7,821 nt of DNA from Faucicola sp041855445. Lineage in GTDB: Bacteria; Pseudomonadota; Gammaproteobacteria; Pseudomonadales; Moraxellaceae. Where the stretch lies: assembly GCA_041855445.1 (NCBI GenBank), contig JBHAEG010000042.1, positions 1 to 7,821 on the forward strand, given 5' to 3'. Made by a program: the position numbers and the translations under genes. Position 1 is the stretch's first letter, and each line of letters opens with the position of its first letter. Below the pieces are notes generated by a model, which did not search any database, was not told the origin of the DNA, and saw only the letters and a program-made list of their open reading frames with translations. Shown here one piece after another: positions 1 to 6,600 of this stretch.

Positions 1-125
1 CAATTCAGCCTGCAACTCTTTTAATTTAAATTGAGCTTGCTCAGCTTGTTTTTTCTGTTGATTGATATCCTGCTCAGCTTTTTGCTGTTGCTCATTTAAT
101 TGCTTTTCAAGCTGTTGTTTTGCTT
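1..125 (-). repeat. Direct repeat, downstream copy (residues 457-498), cut by window edge
   Basis: This stretch matches 400-524 at about 114 of 125 positions (counted by eye). It encodes a segment containing LEKQLNEQQQKAEQDINQQ followed by KKQAEQAQFKLKELQAEL. The two copies are 399 nt apart, which is 133 codons or exactly 19 heptads, so the coiled-coil register is kept. The copy reaches base 1 and may continue outside the window. Confidence 0.85.
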
Positions 126-1494
126 GGGTTAATTTTTCAACTTGTTGCTTGTGTTCAGTTGCTGTTTGTTCCGCCTTTTGTTTGGCTTGACTTAAACTCT
201 CAACTTGTTTCTTTTGAGTTTCTGTTGCTTGTTTAGCGGTTTGTACTTCTTGACTAACCGTTTTTAACTTTTCTTTATCTTGTTGATTTTGCAAATAATA
301 TTTTTCAAGCTCTTCTTGTACTTGATGCAATTGAGCAATTAACAATTCATTTTCTTGTTGAGTATTTGCAGAAATTTGTTGGTTTTGCTGGAGTTTTTGC
401 AATTCAGCTTGCAACTCTTTCAGTTTTAATTGAGCTTGCTCAACTTGTTTTTTCTGTTGATTGATATCTTGCTGGGCTTTTTGCTTTTGCTCATTTAATT
501 GCTTTTCAAGTTGTTGTTTTTCTTGAATAGACTTTTGATTTGTTTGTTCAAGTGTTGTTTGATAATGTTGAATTTTTTCTTCTGCGGTTGCCAAAGTTTG
601 CTGTTGTTTCATTGCCTGCTTTAATAATGCAAGTGTATTTTCCACCTCAGCAGTATTATCAGCAATGGCTAACGGAATATCTGCAAAATCCTGAATTTTA
701 GTAAAAGACTGTACGCTATCTTGATGTTGTTGTAATAACTGTTGTATAAAAAAATCTATCATTTTTTGTGATGATAACTCATCAGACAATACATTCCCTA
801 AAGATTTTTGTACACTTTTTTCAATATCAGATACTTCCATATCCCATGAAATTTTCTGGGATACCGACTGAATATAATCTTTTGCTGATTGAATAACTTG
901 TTCACCATTCACTAACAAACAACGTTTTGGATATTTTTGATAAAAATCAATCAATGCTTGATTATAATCTATCCATTCTTGAATTTTTTCTTGAATAATA
1001 GTGCTGGTTAAATCTTGAATATCAATTGATTTTAGCATATCTTTCAAGACATTATCAGGCTTATCATAAGTTAAGATGAATGCCATTTCGTCATCGAAAT
1101 TTGCCCAATATTCAAGTAAAGAAATCGCTTTACTATCTGACCAACCCCAAAACGACTGGTCACTATTTGCCAATATCAAATCAAAGGCTAAATTATCCCA
1201 AATTTTTTTAGGCGTTTTCTGCGAATAATTATCTAATAAAATGGCAACATTGGAATTGGATTGACTGTCGTCTATTGCTTTAATATCATTCGTTTTTTTT
1301 GTTCTCGATGTGCGAGATAAACGTTTGGCTTCAGCGACACCTTGGGATACTTGAGATAATTTTGCGGTTAATGCTTGCGGGGTCATTTGATAAGTATAGG
1401 AAGGCAATGCTTTCGCCATACCACAAATTTGTAGAATTTTTTCTAATTTTTGATAATGAGAACTACCATGCCCAACGATTAAAACTTTATTCAT
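1..1494 (-). CDS. Sulfotransferase-like N-terminal region plus long coiled coil, 3'-truncated by window edge
   Basis: The frame is open from an ATG at 1494 to base 1 (498 codons, no stop), so the C-terminus lies outside. Residues 1-215 resemble the sulfotransferase-like fold seen in polysaccharide loci: a beta-strand start (MNKVLIVGHG), then FDLILANSDQSFWGWSDSKA (104-123) and MAFILTYDKP (137-146), the usual place of a 'GW.DPR ... fVLvYR.P' pattern. The PAPS-binding Arg/Ser/Thr residues expected at both sites are absent (GHGSSHY instead of a G..RSGT-type loop; Asp in place of the Arg after Tyr), so sulfotransferase activity is doubtful. From about residue 285 the protein is almost only Q, K, E, L, A and T in heptad style, a long coiled coil with duplications. 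There is no signal peptide, so it is probably cytoplasmic. A weak AGG lies 11 nt before the ATG. The orientation matches the operon, but a 229-bp gap suggests separate transcription. A C-terminal enzymatic domain beyond the edge is possible. The frame is certain; the family is tentative. Confidence 0.8.
   Translation of the reverse strand, partial: MNKVLIVGHGSSHYQKLEKILQICGMAKALPSYTYQMTPQALTAKLSQVSQGVAEAKRLSRTSRTKKTNDIKAIDDSQSNSNVAILLDNYSQKTPKKIWDNLAFDLILANSDQSFWGWSDSKAISLLEYWANFDDEMAFILTYDKPDNVLKDMLKSIDIQDLTSTIIQEKIQEWIDYNQALIDFYQKYPKRCLLVNGEQVIQSAKDYIQSVSQKISWDMEVSDIEKSVQKSLGNVLSDELSSQKMIDFFIQQLLQQHQDSVQSFTKIQDFADIPLAIADNTAEVENTLALLKQAMKQQQTLATAEEKIQHYQTTLEQTNQKSIQEKQQLEKQLNEQKQKAQQDINQQKKQVEQAQLKLKELQAELQKLQQNQQISANTQQENELLIAQLHQVQEELEKYYLQNQQDKEKLKTVSQEVQTAKQATETQKKQVESLSQAKQKAEQTATEHKQQVEKLTQAKQQLEKQLNEQQQKAEQDINQQKKQAEQAQFKLKELQAEL
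122..233 (-). repeat. Short tandem coiled-coil repeat, 63-nt period (21 residues, three heptads)
   Basis: Bases from about 122 to 170 and from about 185 to 233 are similar at a 63-nt offset. The encoded peptides are TETQKKQVESLSQAKQKAEQ and TATEHKQQVEKLTQAKQQLE, which share a K-Q-V-E-x-L-x-Q-A-K core. The period is three heptads, so this is a second, shorter-range duplication that also keeps register. Confidence 0.6.
400..524 (-). repeat. Direct repeat, upstream copy (residues 324-365)
   Basis: This is the partner of 1-125. It encodes a segment containing LEKQLNEQKQKAQQDINQQ followed by KKQVEQAQLKLKELQAEL. Several of the roughly 11 differences change residues only conservatively (V/A, L/F, K/Q), as expected for an old in-frame duplication within the coiled coil. 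Confidence 0.85.
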
Positions 1495-1542
1495 ACCAAA
1501 AATAACCTAACTATTCTATCTAATATATTTTTATTTCTATTA

Positions 1543-1574
1543 AAGAATAAAGCCAAATCATCAACTTTATTCTT
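1543..1574. repeat. Perfect 10-bp inverted repeat with 12-nt spacer
   Basis: The arms AAGAATAAAG (1543-1552) and CTTTATTCTT (1565-1574) are exact reverse complements separated by 12 nt. No T-run follows on either strand and the stem is AT-rich, so it is not a typical intrinsic terminator. It lies 49-80 nt upstream of the ATG at 1494, where a dimeric repressor or activator could bind. Function is inferred from position only. Confidence 0.45.
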
Positions 1575-1589
1575 ACAATAAGCAAATTA

Positions 1590-1595
1590 ATTATA
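1590..1595 (-). promoter_or_regulatory. Candidate -10 box for the gene starting at 1494
   Basis: The minus strand reads TATAAT exactly, about 96 nt before the ATG. No recognisable -35 hexamer sits at normal spacing and there is no TGn extension. In DNA this AT-rich a chance match is quite possible. Confidence 0.2.
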
Positions 1596-1601
1596 AAACT
1601 C

Positions 1602-1616
1602 GCTTTTTAGAAAAGC
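1602..1616 (-). terminator. Possible weak terminator hairpin after galE
   Basis: GCTTTT and AAAAGC can pair across a 3-nt loop, and on the minus strand the stem is followed by GAGTTTTATAATT. The stem is only 6 bp and mostly A-T, so termination would be weak. It lies about 110 nt beyond the galE stop codon. Confidence 0.2.
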
Positions 1617-1723
1617 TATTTAATTTTATTGCAAATAATTACAATTTTGATAAATTCAATTAATATTAATAATGATTATGTAATCTTTTTTTCACATTTT
1701 ATACAAGATGTAATAACAGAAAA

Positions 1724-2758
1724 TTAATCGCTATAACCTTTTGGATTTTGACTTTGCCATCGCCAAGTATCTCGACACATATCTTGAATATCTAGATTAG
1801 CTTGCCATTGCAAGGTTTGTTTAGCTAAGTCTGCATTAGCATAACAACTTGCGACATCGCCAGCCCGCCGAGGGGCAAATTCATAAGCAATTTGTTGTCC
1901 TGTAGATTGGATAAAGGCATTCACTAGCTGTAATACTGAAGTACCTTCACCTGTACCCAAATTTACTGCAAAAAATCCCAAAGATTGTTGGTTTTGTTCT
2001 TGTTTTACCAAATAATTAATTGCAGAAATATGACCTTTTGCCAAATCTACCACATGAATAAAATCACGAACGCCAGTACCATCAACTGTTGGGTAATCAT
2101 TACCAAAAATTCGTAACTTTTCTAATTTACCAACAGCAACTTGGCTAATATAAGGCATCAAATTATTAGGAATACCATTTGGGTCTTCACCAATTTGACC
2201 ACTAATATGAGCCCCTACAGGGTTAAAATATCGTAAACTTATGACTTGCCAGCGACTATCTGAATGACACAAGTCTTCCAAGATATATTCAATCATAAGT
2301 TTTGTTTGACCATAAGGATTTGTCGTTGAGCGTTTTGCAGTTTCAGTAATTGGTAACTGTTCAGGGTCGCCATAGACGGTCGCTGAAGATGAAAACACAA
2401 AATTAAATACTTGATATTTTTCCATAACTTGCAACAAATTGATTGTGCCTGCAACGTTATTTTTATAATATAATAACGGCTTGGCAACTGACTCGCCAAC
2501 AGCCTTTAATCCTGCAAAATGTACAACGCCAAAAAATTGATGATGATTAAAAGTATCATCTAACAAACTTTCATCAAGTAAATCACCTTTAATAAATTCA
2601 ATATTTTGTCCTGTAATTTGCTCAACACGTTTTAAAGCTTCAATATGACTATTAGATAAATTATCATACACAACAATTTGATAACCAGCTTCAATCAATT
2701 CAATACAAGTATGACTGCCAATATAGCCAACACCACCCGTAACTAAAATTTTCTTCAT
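1724..2758 (-). CDS. galE: UDP-glucose 4-epimerase, probably also acting on UDP-GlcNAc
   Basis: A 344-residue cytoplasmic short-chain dehydrogenase/reductase enzyme that interconverts UDP-Glc and UDP-Gal using tightly bound NAD. Visible features are the NAD-binding GGVGYIGSH (8-16), FAGLKAVGES (81-90), the catalytic SSSATVYG (Ser123-125), Tyr149-x3-Lys153 in NPYGQTK, RYFNPVGAH (176-184) and a C-terminus ending DTWRWQSQNPKGYSD, which aligns with E. coli GalE. Cys305 falls at the place of E. coli Tyr299 (40 residues from the end in both proteins). Cys here is the human GALE state and is known to let the pocket take N-acetylated UDP sugars, so UDP-GlcNAc/UDP-GalNAc activity (a gne role) is inferred. 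A strong AAGGAG lies 9 nt before the ATG. It is the last gene of the apparent operon, 34 nt after the dehydrogenase-like gene. Confidence 0.95.
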   Translation of the reverse strand: MKKILVTGGVGYIGSHTCIELIEAGYQIVVYDNLSNSHIEALKRVEQITGQNIEFIKGDLLDESLLDDTFNHHQFFGVVHFAGLKAVGESVAKPLLYYKNNVAGTINLLQVMEKYQVFNFVFSSSATVYGDPEQLPITETAKRSTTNPYGQTKLMIEYILEDLCHSDSRWQVISLRYFNPVGAHISGQIGEDPNGIPNNLMPYISQVAVGKLEKLRIFGNDYPTVDGTGVRDFIHVVDLAKGHISAINYLVKQEQNQQSLGFFAVNLGTGEGTSVLQLVNAFIQSTGQQIAYEFAPRRAGDVASCYANADLAKQTLQWQANLDIQDMCRDTWRWQSQNPKGYSD

Positions 2759-2767
2759 TATTTAATA

Positions 2768-2773
2768 CTCCTT
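2768..2773 (-). promoter_or_regulatory. Strong ribosome binding site of galE
   Basis: AAGGAG on the minus strand ends 9 nt before the ATG at 2758. It is the best Shine-Dalgarno match in the window and fixes the galE start. Confidence 0.8.
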
Positions 2774-2792
2774 ATACAATTATTTAAATAAA

Positions 2793-4058
2793 TTAACGAC
2801 CAATGCCATAATATTTTCCAATTAATTTTGCTTTATTATCATTATTAATGATATTTTTGGCATCAAAAATAGGGATAGCTACTTGATTTAATTGATAAAT
2901 ATCTGGCTGTATATATGCTGACCAGTTAATAATAAACAAAGCATCAACTTGTGATAAGGCTTGATAAGCATCATCAACTAATTCAAACAATGGATTTTCT
3001 TGATAGGTTTCTTGCAGTTCATGAGCAGTATTATCCGCAAAAATCAAGGTTTTAATTTGATATGACCACAATAGTTTTAATAACGGGTGAATTGCAGAAT
3101 TCGTAGTTCTACCAGTACCGTGTCGATAACCAGCTCCCCAAATCAGCACTGTTTTATTTTCAATAAAACCATCATAATGCCGCCAAAATTTTCTAAAAAT
3201 CAATTCTTTTTGGTCGTTATTAATTTCGGTCACCGCTTTAATCAAATGACAGTTTACATGATTTTCTAAAAAGTTTTGCTCTAATAACTCTAACTCCATG
3301 GGTAACGTTTTACCACCAAATCCCCAACCTGCCGATAAATAATTTTTACCAATACGCTTATCCAATGTGAGCATCTCTTGTACATCATGAATATTAATTT
3401 GCATATTATCAGCAAGTCGTGTCATTTCATTCATTAGACTAATTCGAGTCGCCAACATTGCCATCAAAGAGCTACGAGCAAGCTCTACTGTTTTAATATC
3501 AGCAAACGCATATCGTTTCGTCTGCATCAAAAATAATTGTAAAATCTCAGATTTTTCATAACTATTTGATGTTTTTTCACCAATAAATAAAAATTCTGGT
3601 TTTAACATTGAAGTAAAATTTTCCCCATCTTTCATAAAAATTAGTGGAAAATAAAATACCCAAGGTGAGGCGAACTGTTGGGCAAGCGTATCTGCTTTAC
3701 CAATTTTAGTTAGTCCACTTAAAATAATATATTGATGTGGATTAATTATTAATTCTGGTAACAATTGTTCTTCATGATAAGTAATCGCATCTAAAAACAG
3801 CCAAACACCTAAAATATCTGTTTGTTGCAAATGTTCTTTTATTGAAGATATATTATTTTCTACAATGGTAATTTTTTGTTGGTGTAAATATAATTGCCAA
3901 AACGCCAACATTTGTTTTTCAAAACGATAGTGGTTTAACGTTTCTTTAATTTCACCTGAATGACAATATAAAGTTACTTGTATATTTAAGCTAGCTAATA
4001 CAATTGCAACATTCATTGCTTCAAGGCTTGCACCAATAATAAAAACTTGTTTATTCAT
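2793..4058 (-). CDS. Divergent UDP-glucose/GDP-mannose dehydrogenase family protein lacking the catalytic Cys
   Basis: 421 residues with the three-part UDP-glucose dehydrogenase layout: N-terminal Rossmann region (1-175), central helical domain with LATRISLMNEMTRLAD (202-217) and LDKRIGKNYLSAGWGFGGK (232-250), and a C-terminal UDP-binding-type domain (about 300-421) ending IFDAKNI ... GKYYGIGR. Active enzymes (UDP-glucose to UDP-glucuronate, two NAD) carry GFGGSCFPKD; here it is GFGGKTLPME, so Thr251 replaces the catalytic Cys. The invariant Lys and Asn of the central helix align with Arg195 and Met199. The NAD loop is GASLEA instead of GxGYVG, and the FKPxTDDxR motif has become YRHGTGRTT. 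Dehydrogenase activity is therefore unlikely. The frame is intact and full length, so this is not an ordinary decayed pseudogene. It starts 15 nt after pgi; an AAGG overlapping the pgi stop is the likely, rather distant (13 nt) ribosome binding site. A structural, regulatory or altered catalytic role is open. Confidence 0.85.
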   Translation of the reverse strand: MNKQVFIIGASLEAMNVAIVLASLNIQVTLYCHSGEIKETLNHYRFEKQMLAFWQLYLHQQKITIVENNISSIKEHLQQTDILGVWLFLDAITYHEEQLLPELIINPHQYIILSGLTKIGKADTLAQQFASPWVFYFPLIFMKDGENFTSMLKPEFLFIGEKTSNSYEKSEILQLFLMQTKRYAFADIKTVELARSSLMAMLATRISLMNEMTRLADNMQINIHDVQEMLTLDKRIGKNYLSAGWGFGGKTLPMELELLEQNFLENHVNCHLIKAVTEINNDQKELIFRKFWRHYDGFIENKTVLIWGAGYRHGTGRTTNSAIHPLLKLLWSYQIKTLIFADNTAHELQETYQENPLFELVDDAYQALSQVDALFIINWSAYIQPDIYQLNQVAIPIFDAKNIINNDNKAKLIGKYYGIGR

Positions 4059-4073
4059 TTTATTTATTTTGCC

Positions 4074-5705
4074 TTATCTAAATTGTTGAATAACTTGAAT
4101 TAATTGATTGGTTGAGCTATCAAAGCTAGGCGAAATTCGATTATCTCTTAATACATCATAAACAGAATTTGCCATAACTTTCCCCACTTCTACCCCCCAT
4201 TGGTCAAATGGATTAATTTGCCAAATCACACTCATAACAAAAACTTTGTGTTCATACAAAGCAATTAATGAACCCAACGTTCTTGGTGATAATGTTTTTA
4301 ATAACAAGGTAGTCGATGGTTGATTGCCTCGATAATTTTTAAATTGATGCGTATTTTGTTGTGTTTCTAATGCTTGATTACCAAACGCTAAAACCTTGCT
4401 TTGAGCTAAACAATTGGCTAAAGATAATTGATGTTGTTCAATTAAATAAGCGTTTTTTTGTTGGCGGTCATCATAACGGCATATTGGGGCAATAAAATCA
4501 CAAGAAACTTCTTGCGTACCTTGATGTAATAATTGATAAAAAGCGTGTTGAGCGTTAGACCCAATATCTCCCCATAAAATTGGACAAGTTTCATAATCGA
4601 CATTTTTCCCTTGTCGATTAACCGATTTACCATTACTTTCCATTTCTAGCTGTGTGAGATAATTTGGAAAATAGGACAAACGTCCATCATAAGGTAATAC
4701 GGTATGAGCATTAATTTTTAAAAATGTACTATTCCAAACTCCCAACAATCCCAAAATAACTGGCATATTTTCATGAATATCGGCAGAACTAAAATGATTA
4801 TCCATATCATTTGCCCCAGCCAATAATTCATAAAAATTTGCCATACCAATTTTTATCGCAATTGCCAAACCAATTGCCGACCACATGGAAAATCGACCAC
4901 CTACCCAGTCCCATAAAAATAATTGATTATCAGGGTGAATACCCCAATCATTCATTTTATCAGCTTTTGTAGAAATACCAATAAAATGCCGTCTTAAAAT
5001 CGTTTGTGGTTTTGCTTGTGTGGATAATAGCCACGCCAAAGCCGTTTTTGCATTAGATAATGTATCGACTGTGGAAAAAGACTTTGAAGAAATAATAAAT
5101 AAGGTAGTTTGCGGATTGAGGATTTTTAGTAAATTATCTAATTGTGTACCGTCCATATTTGATACAAAATGTACATGAATTTTACTATCAGACCAATCAC
5201 TTAAAGCAGTCGTTGCCATCAATGGCCCTAAATCTGAACCACCTACTCCTATATTGACCACATCGGTAATTGCTTTACCCGAATAGCCTCGCCAAATACC
5301 ATCACGAATACGATTTACTAAGTTTTCGGCTTTTGCCAAACTTTCATGAACTTGTTTAGTGACATTCACGCCATCAAGTATGAAAGTTTGCGATTTTGGC
5401 AGACGTAATGCGGTATGTAACGCAGGACGATTTTCAGTATCATTCACGACTGCCCCTGATAATAGTTTATCGATTTCTGTTGATAAATCGCTGGCTTTTG
5501 CTAAGGCAAATAAATTATTGATAATGGGCTGGGTAATTTTTTGTTTACTATAATCCATATAAATATCATTAACTTGTAGATTATAGCGTTGCCCCCGTTG
5601 CCCCTCTTGCTGAAATAACGTATAGATATCTAAATCATTATTTGCTAATGTTTCAAGTTGCTGCCAAATTGTTTGTTTATTTGGGTTCATAGTAGCCATA
5701 TTCAT
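4074..5705 (-). CDS. pgi: Glucose-6-phosphate isomerase
   Basis: Converts fructose-6-P and glucose-6-P in the cytoplasm, feeding hexose phosphate toward UDP-glucose. The predicted 543 residues match the usual bacterial length (E. coli 549). Both family signatures are present: WVGGRFSMWSAIG (267-279) and FDQWGVEVGK (500-509). The catalytic residues are at the E. coli-like positions: Glu356 in MESNGKSV, His387 in NAQHAFYQLLHQG and Lys509. The phosphate-binding loop reads SKSFSTVDT where E. coli has SKTFTTQET, a variation probably of no consequence. The ATG at 5705 is chosen because GAGG sits 6 nt before it; an in-frame TTG at 5717 would contain that Shine-Dalgarno sequence. A later ATG at 5690 is possible but has no better site. 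The gene begins 12 nt after the galU stop, and pgi is a usual neighbour of galU in Acinetobacter-type capsule loci. Confidence 0.95.
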   Translation of the reverse strand: MNMATMNPNKQTIWQQLETLANNDLDIYTLFQQEGQRGQRYNLQVNDIYMDYSKQKITQPIINNLFALAKASDLSTEIDKLLSGAVVNDTENRPALHTALRLPKSQTFILDGVNVTKQVHESLAKAENLVNRIRDGIWRGYSGKAITDVVNIGVGGSDLGPLMATTALSDWSDSKIHVHFVSNMDGTQLDNLLKILNPQTTLFIISSKSFSTVDTLSNAKTALAWLLSTQAKPQTILRRHFIGISTKADKMNDWGIHPDNQLFLWDWVGGRFSMWSAIGLAIAIKIGMANFYELLAGANDMDNHFSSADIHENMPVILGLLGVWNSTFLKINAHTVLPYDGRLSYFPNYLTQLEMESNGKSVNRQGKNVDYETCPILWGDIGSNAQHAFYQLLHQGTQEVSCDFIAPICRYDDRQQKNAYLIEQHQLSLANCLAQSKVLAFGNQALETQQNTHQFKNYRGNQPSTTLLLKTLSPRTLGSLIALYEHKVFVMSVIWQINPFDQWGVEVGKVMANSVYDVLRDNRISPSFDSSTNQLIQVIQQFR

Positions 5706-5711
5706 AGATGA

Positions 5712-5715
5712 CCTC
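5712..5715 (-). promoter_or_regulatory. Ribosome binding site that decides the pgi start
   Basis: GAGG on the minus strand, 6 nt before the ATG at 5705, inside the 12-nt galU-pgi gap. Translation from the TTG at 5717 would place this site inside the coding sequence. Confidence 0.65.
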
Positions 5716-5717
5716 AA

Positions 5718-6581
5718 TTAGCCATTAATTTGTTTAGCAAAATAACAAAATGCTTGCATATAACTTTGCATATCACCTGCATCAAAACTATTGCCTGTCA
5801 TTGTCACAACTTCAACGCCTTGTGAGCTAATCAACGCATCAATAGCGTCTGTTAGCTGAATTTCACCACCAACACTGGGTTGAGTTTTTGCCAAATAGTC
5901 AAAAATCGCATTGTTAAATACATAACGCCCAACAACTGCAAGATTTGATGGAGCATTTTCGGCACTTGGTTTCTCGACAAAGCCTAGCACATTAAATGAT
6001 TGGTTTTTATCAGTTTTTTTAATAATTTGAGCTTGTTGTAATTTTGCAATACCATATTTATGAATGTCTTCATTCGCAACTGGATCAACTAAAATCTGTG
6101 AATGTTGTTTTTCACTAAATTTATCAAGCATATAGGCAAGATTTTCTTGGGCGTAATTAGTAATAAAAGGATTTAAAATCACATCAGGTAACAGTACTGC
6201 AAAATGATTGTCACCAACAACTGCCTGAGCTTGCAATACTGCATGACCTAAACCCAAAGGTCTACCTTGACGAACGCTAGTAATTTTAACGTCATCTGGT
6301 AGTACATTTAAACTGTCTGCTAAGGCGTTTTTACCTTTACTACGTAATTGATTGTCAAGCTCAGCATTAATATCAAAATAGTTTTCAATAGCCGTTTTTT
6401 GAGCATGATTAACCAATACAATATTTTTAATACCTGAGGCGATGGCTTCTTCAATCACATATTGAATGGCTGGTTTATTACCAAGTGGTAATAATTCTTT
6501 CGGTACAGCTTTTGATAGTGGTAACATACGGGTGCCAAAACCTGCAACTGGAATAACGGCGTGGGTGATTTTTTGAGTCAT
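5718..6581 (-). CDS. galU: UTP-glucose-1-phosphate uridylyltransferase
   Basis: Makes UDP-glucose and pyrophosphate from UTP and glucose-1-P, the entry point for UDP-Gal and UDP-Galf made by neighbouring genes. The 287-residue protein has the nucleotide-binding GFGTRMLPLSKAVPKELLP (14-32), QGRPLGLGHAV (105-115), LLPDVIL (130-136), FVEKP (201-205, containing the conserved Lys), VGRYVF (217-222) and GEIQLTDAI (239-247), all in the order and spacing of bacterial GalU. The length agrees with the family (about 290-300). The ATG at 6581 is preferred over an in-frame ATG at 6620 because AGGAAA precedes it at good distance and homology begins at MTQKITHAVIPVAG; the upstream alternative would overlap the glycosyltransferase. 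It follows that gene after 19 nt. Confidence 0.96.
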   Translation of the reverse strand: MTQKITHAVIPVAGFGTRMLPLSKAVPKELLPLGNKPAIQYVIEEAIASGIKNIVLVNHAQKTAIENYFDINAELDNQLRSKGKNALADSLNVLPDDVKITSVRQGRPLGLGHAVLQAQAVVGDNHFAVLLPDVILNPFITNYAQENLAYMLDKFSEKQHSQILVDPVANEDIHKYGIAKLQQAQIIKKTDKNQSFNVLGFVEKPSAENAPSNLAVVGRYVFNNAIFDYLAKTQPSVGGEIQLTDAIDALISSQGVEVVTMTGNSFDAGDMQSYMQAFCYFAKQING

Positions 6582-6588
6582 GATAATA

Positions 6589-6594
6589 TTTCCT
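6589..6594 (-). promoter_or_regulatory. Ribosome binding site that decides the galU start
   Basis: AGGAAA on the minus strand, with the AGGA core 9 nt before the ATG at 6581. It supports this start over the upstream in-frame ATG at 6620. Confidence 0.65.
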
Positions 6595-6600
6595 AATAGA

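Larger units (their letters stand above)
1495..1723. other. AT-rich intergenic region between galE and the coiled-coil gene
   Basis: These 229 bp hold no convincing gene on either strand. They contain a perfect 10-bp inverted repeat (1543-1574), a short hairpin (1602-1616), a perfect 12-bp palindrome ATTAATATTAAT (1659-1670), and a perfect minus-strand TATAAT (1590-1595) with no good -35 box at 16-18 nt. The region probably ends the galE operon and carries the promoter of the gene starting at 1494. No GC-rich terminator is visible, so some read-through is possible. Confidence 0.6.

Noticed and set aside
1..600. CRISPR array or noncoding tandem repeat
   Set aside because: The repeats are of unequal spacing, in frame with an unbroken coding sequence, and encode heptads; there are no identical short repeats with unique spacers.
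1299..1505. 68-codon open frame on the plus strand
   Set aside because: It lies almost entirely antisense to the well-supported coiled-coil gene, has no ribosome binding site and no recognisable product.
1659..1670. 12-bp palindrome ATTAATATTAAT
   Set aside because: A perfect palindrome, but made only of A and T in very AT-rich DNA, so chance is a sufficient explanation. Kept only as a note in the intergenic entry.
2293..2499. 68-codon minus-strand frame inside galE
   Set aside because: An out-of-frame shadow of galE, whose catalytic Tyr/Lys region occupies the same bases.
3087..3269. 60-codon plus-strand frame opposite the dehydrogenase-like gene
   Set aside because: Antisense shadow of a family-recognisable gene, with no independent support.
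4442..4633. 63-codon minus-strand frame inside pgi
   Set aside because: Out-of-frame shadow of pgi across its active-site region.
5359..5553. 64-codon plus-strand frame opposite pgi
   Set aside because: Antisense shadow with no ribosome binding site or homology.
5706..5717. TTG start for pgi at 5717
   Set aside because: The GAGG that serves the ATG at 5705 would lie inside the coding sequence, and nothing supports an initiating TTG.
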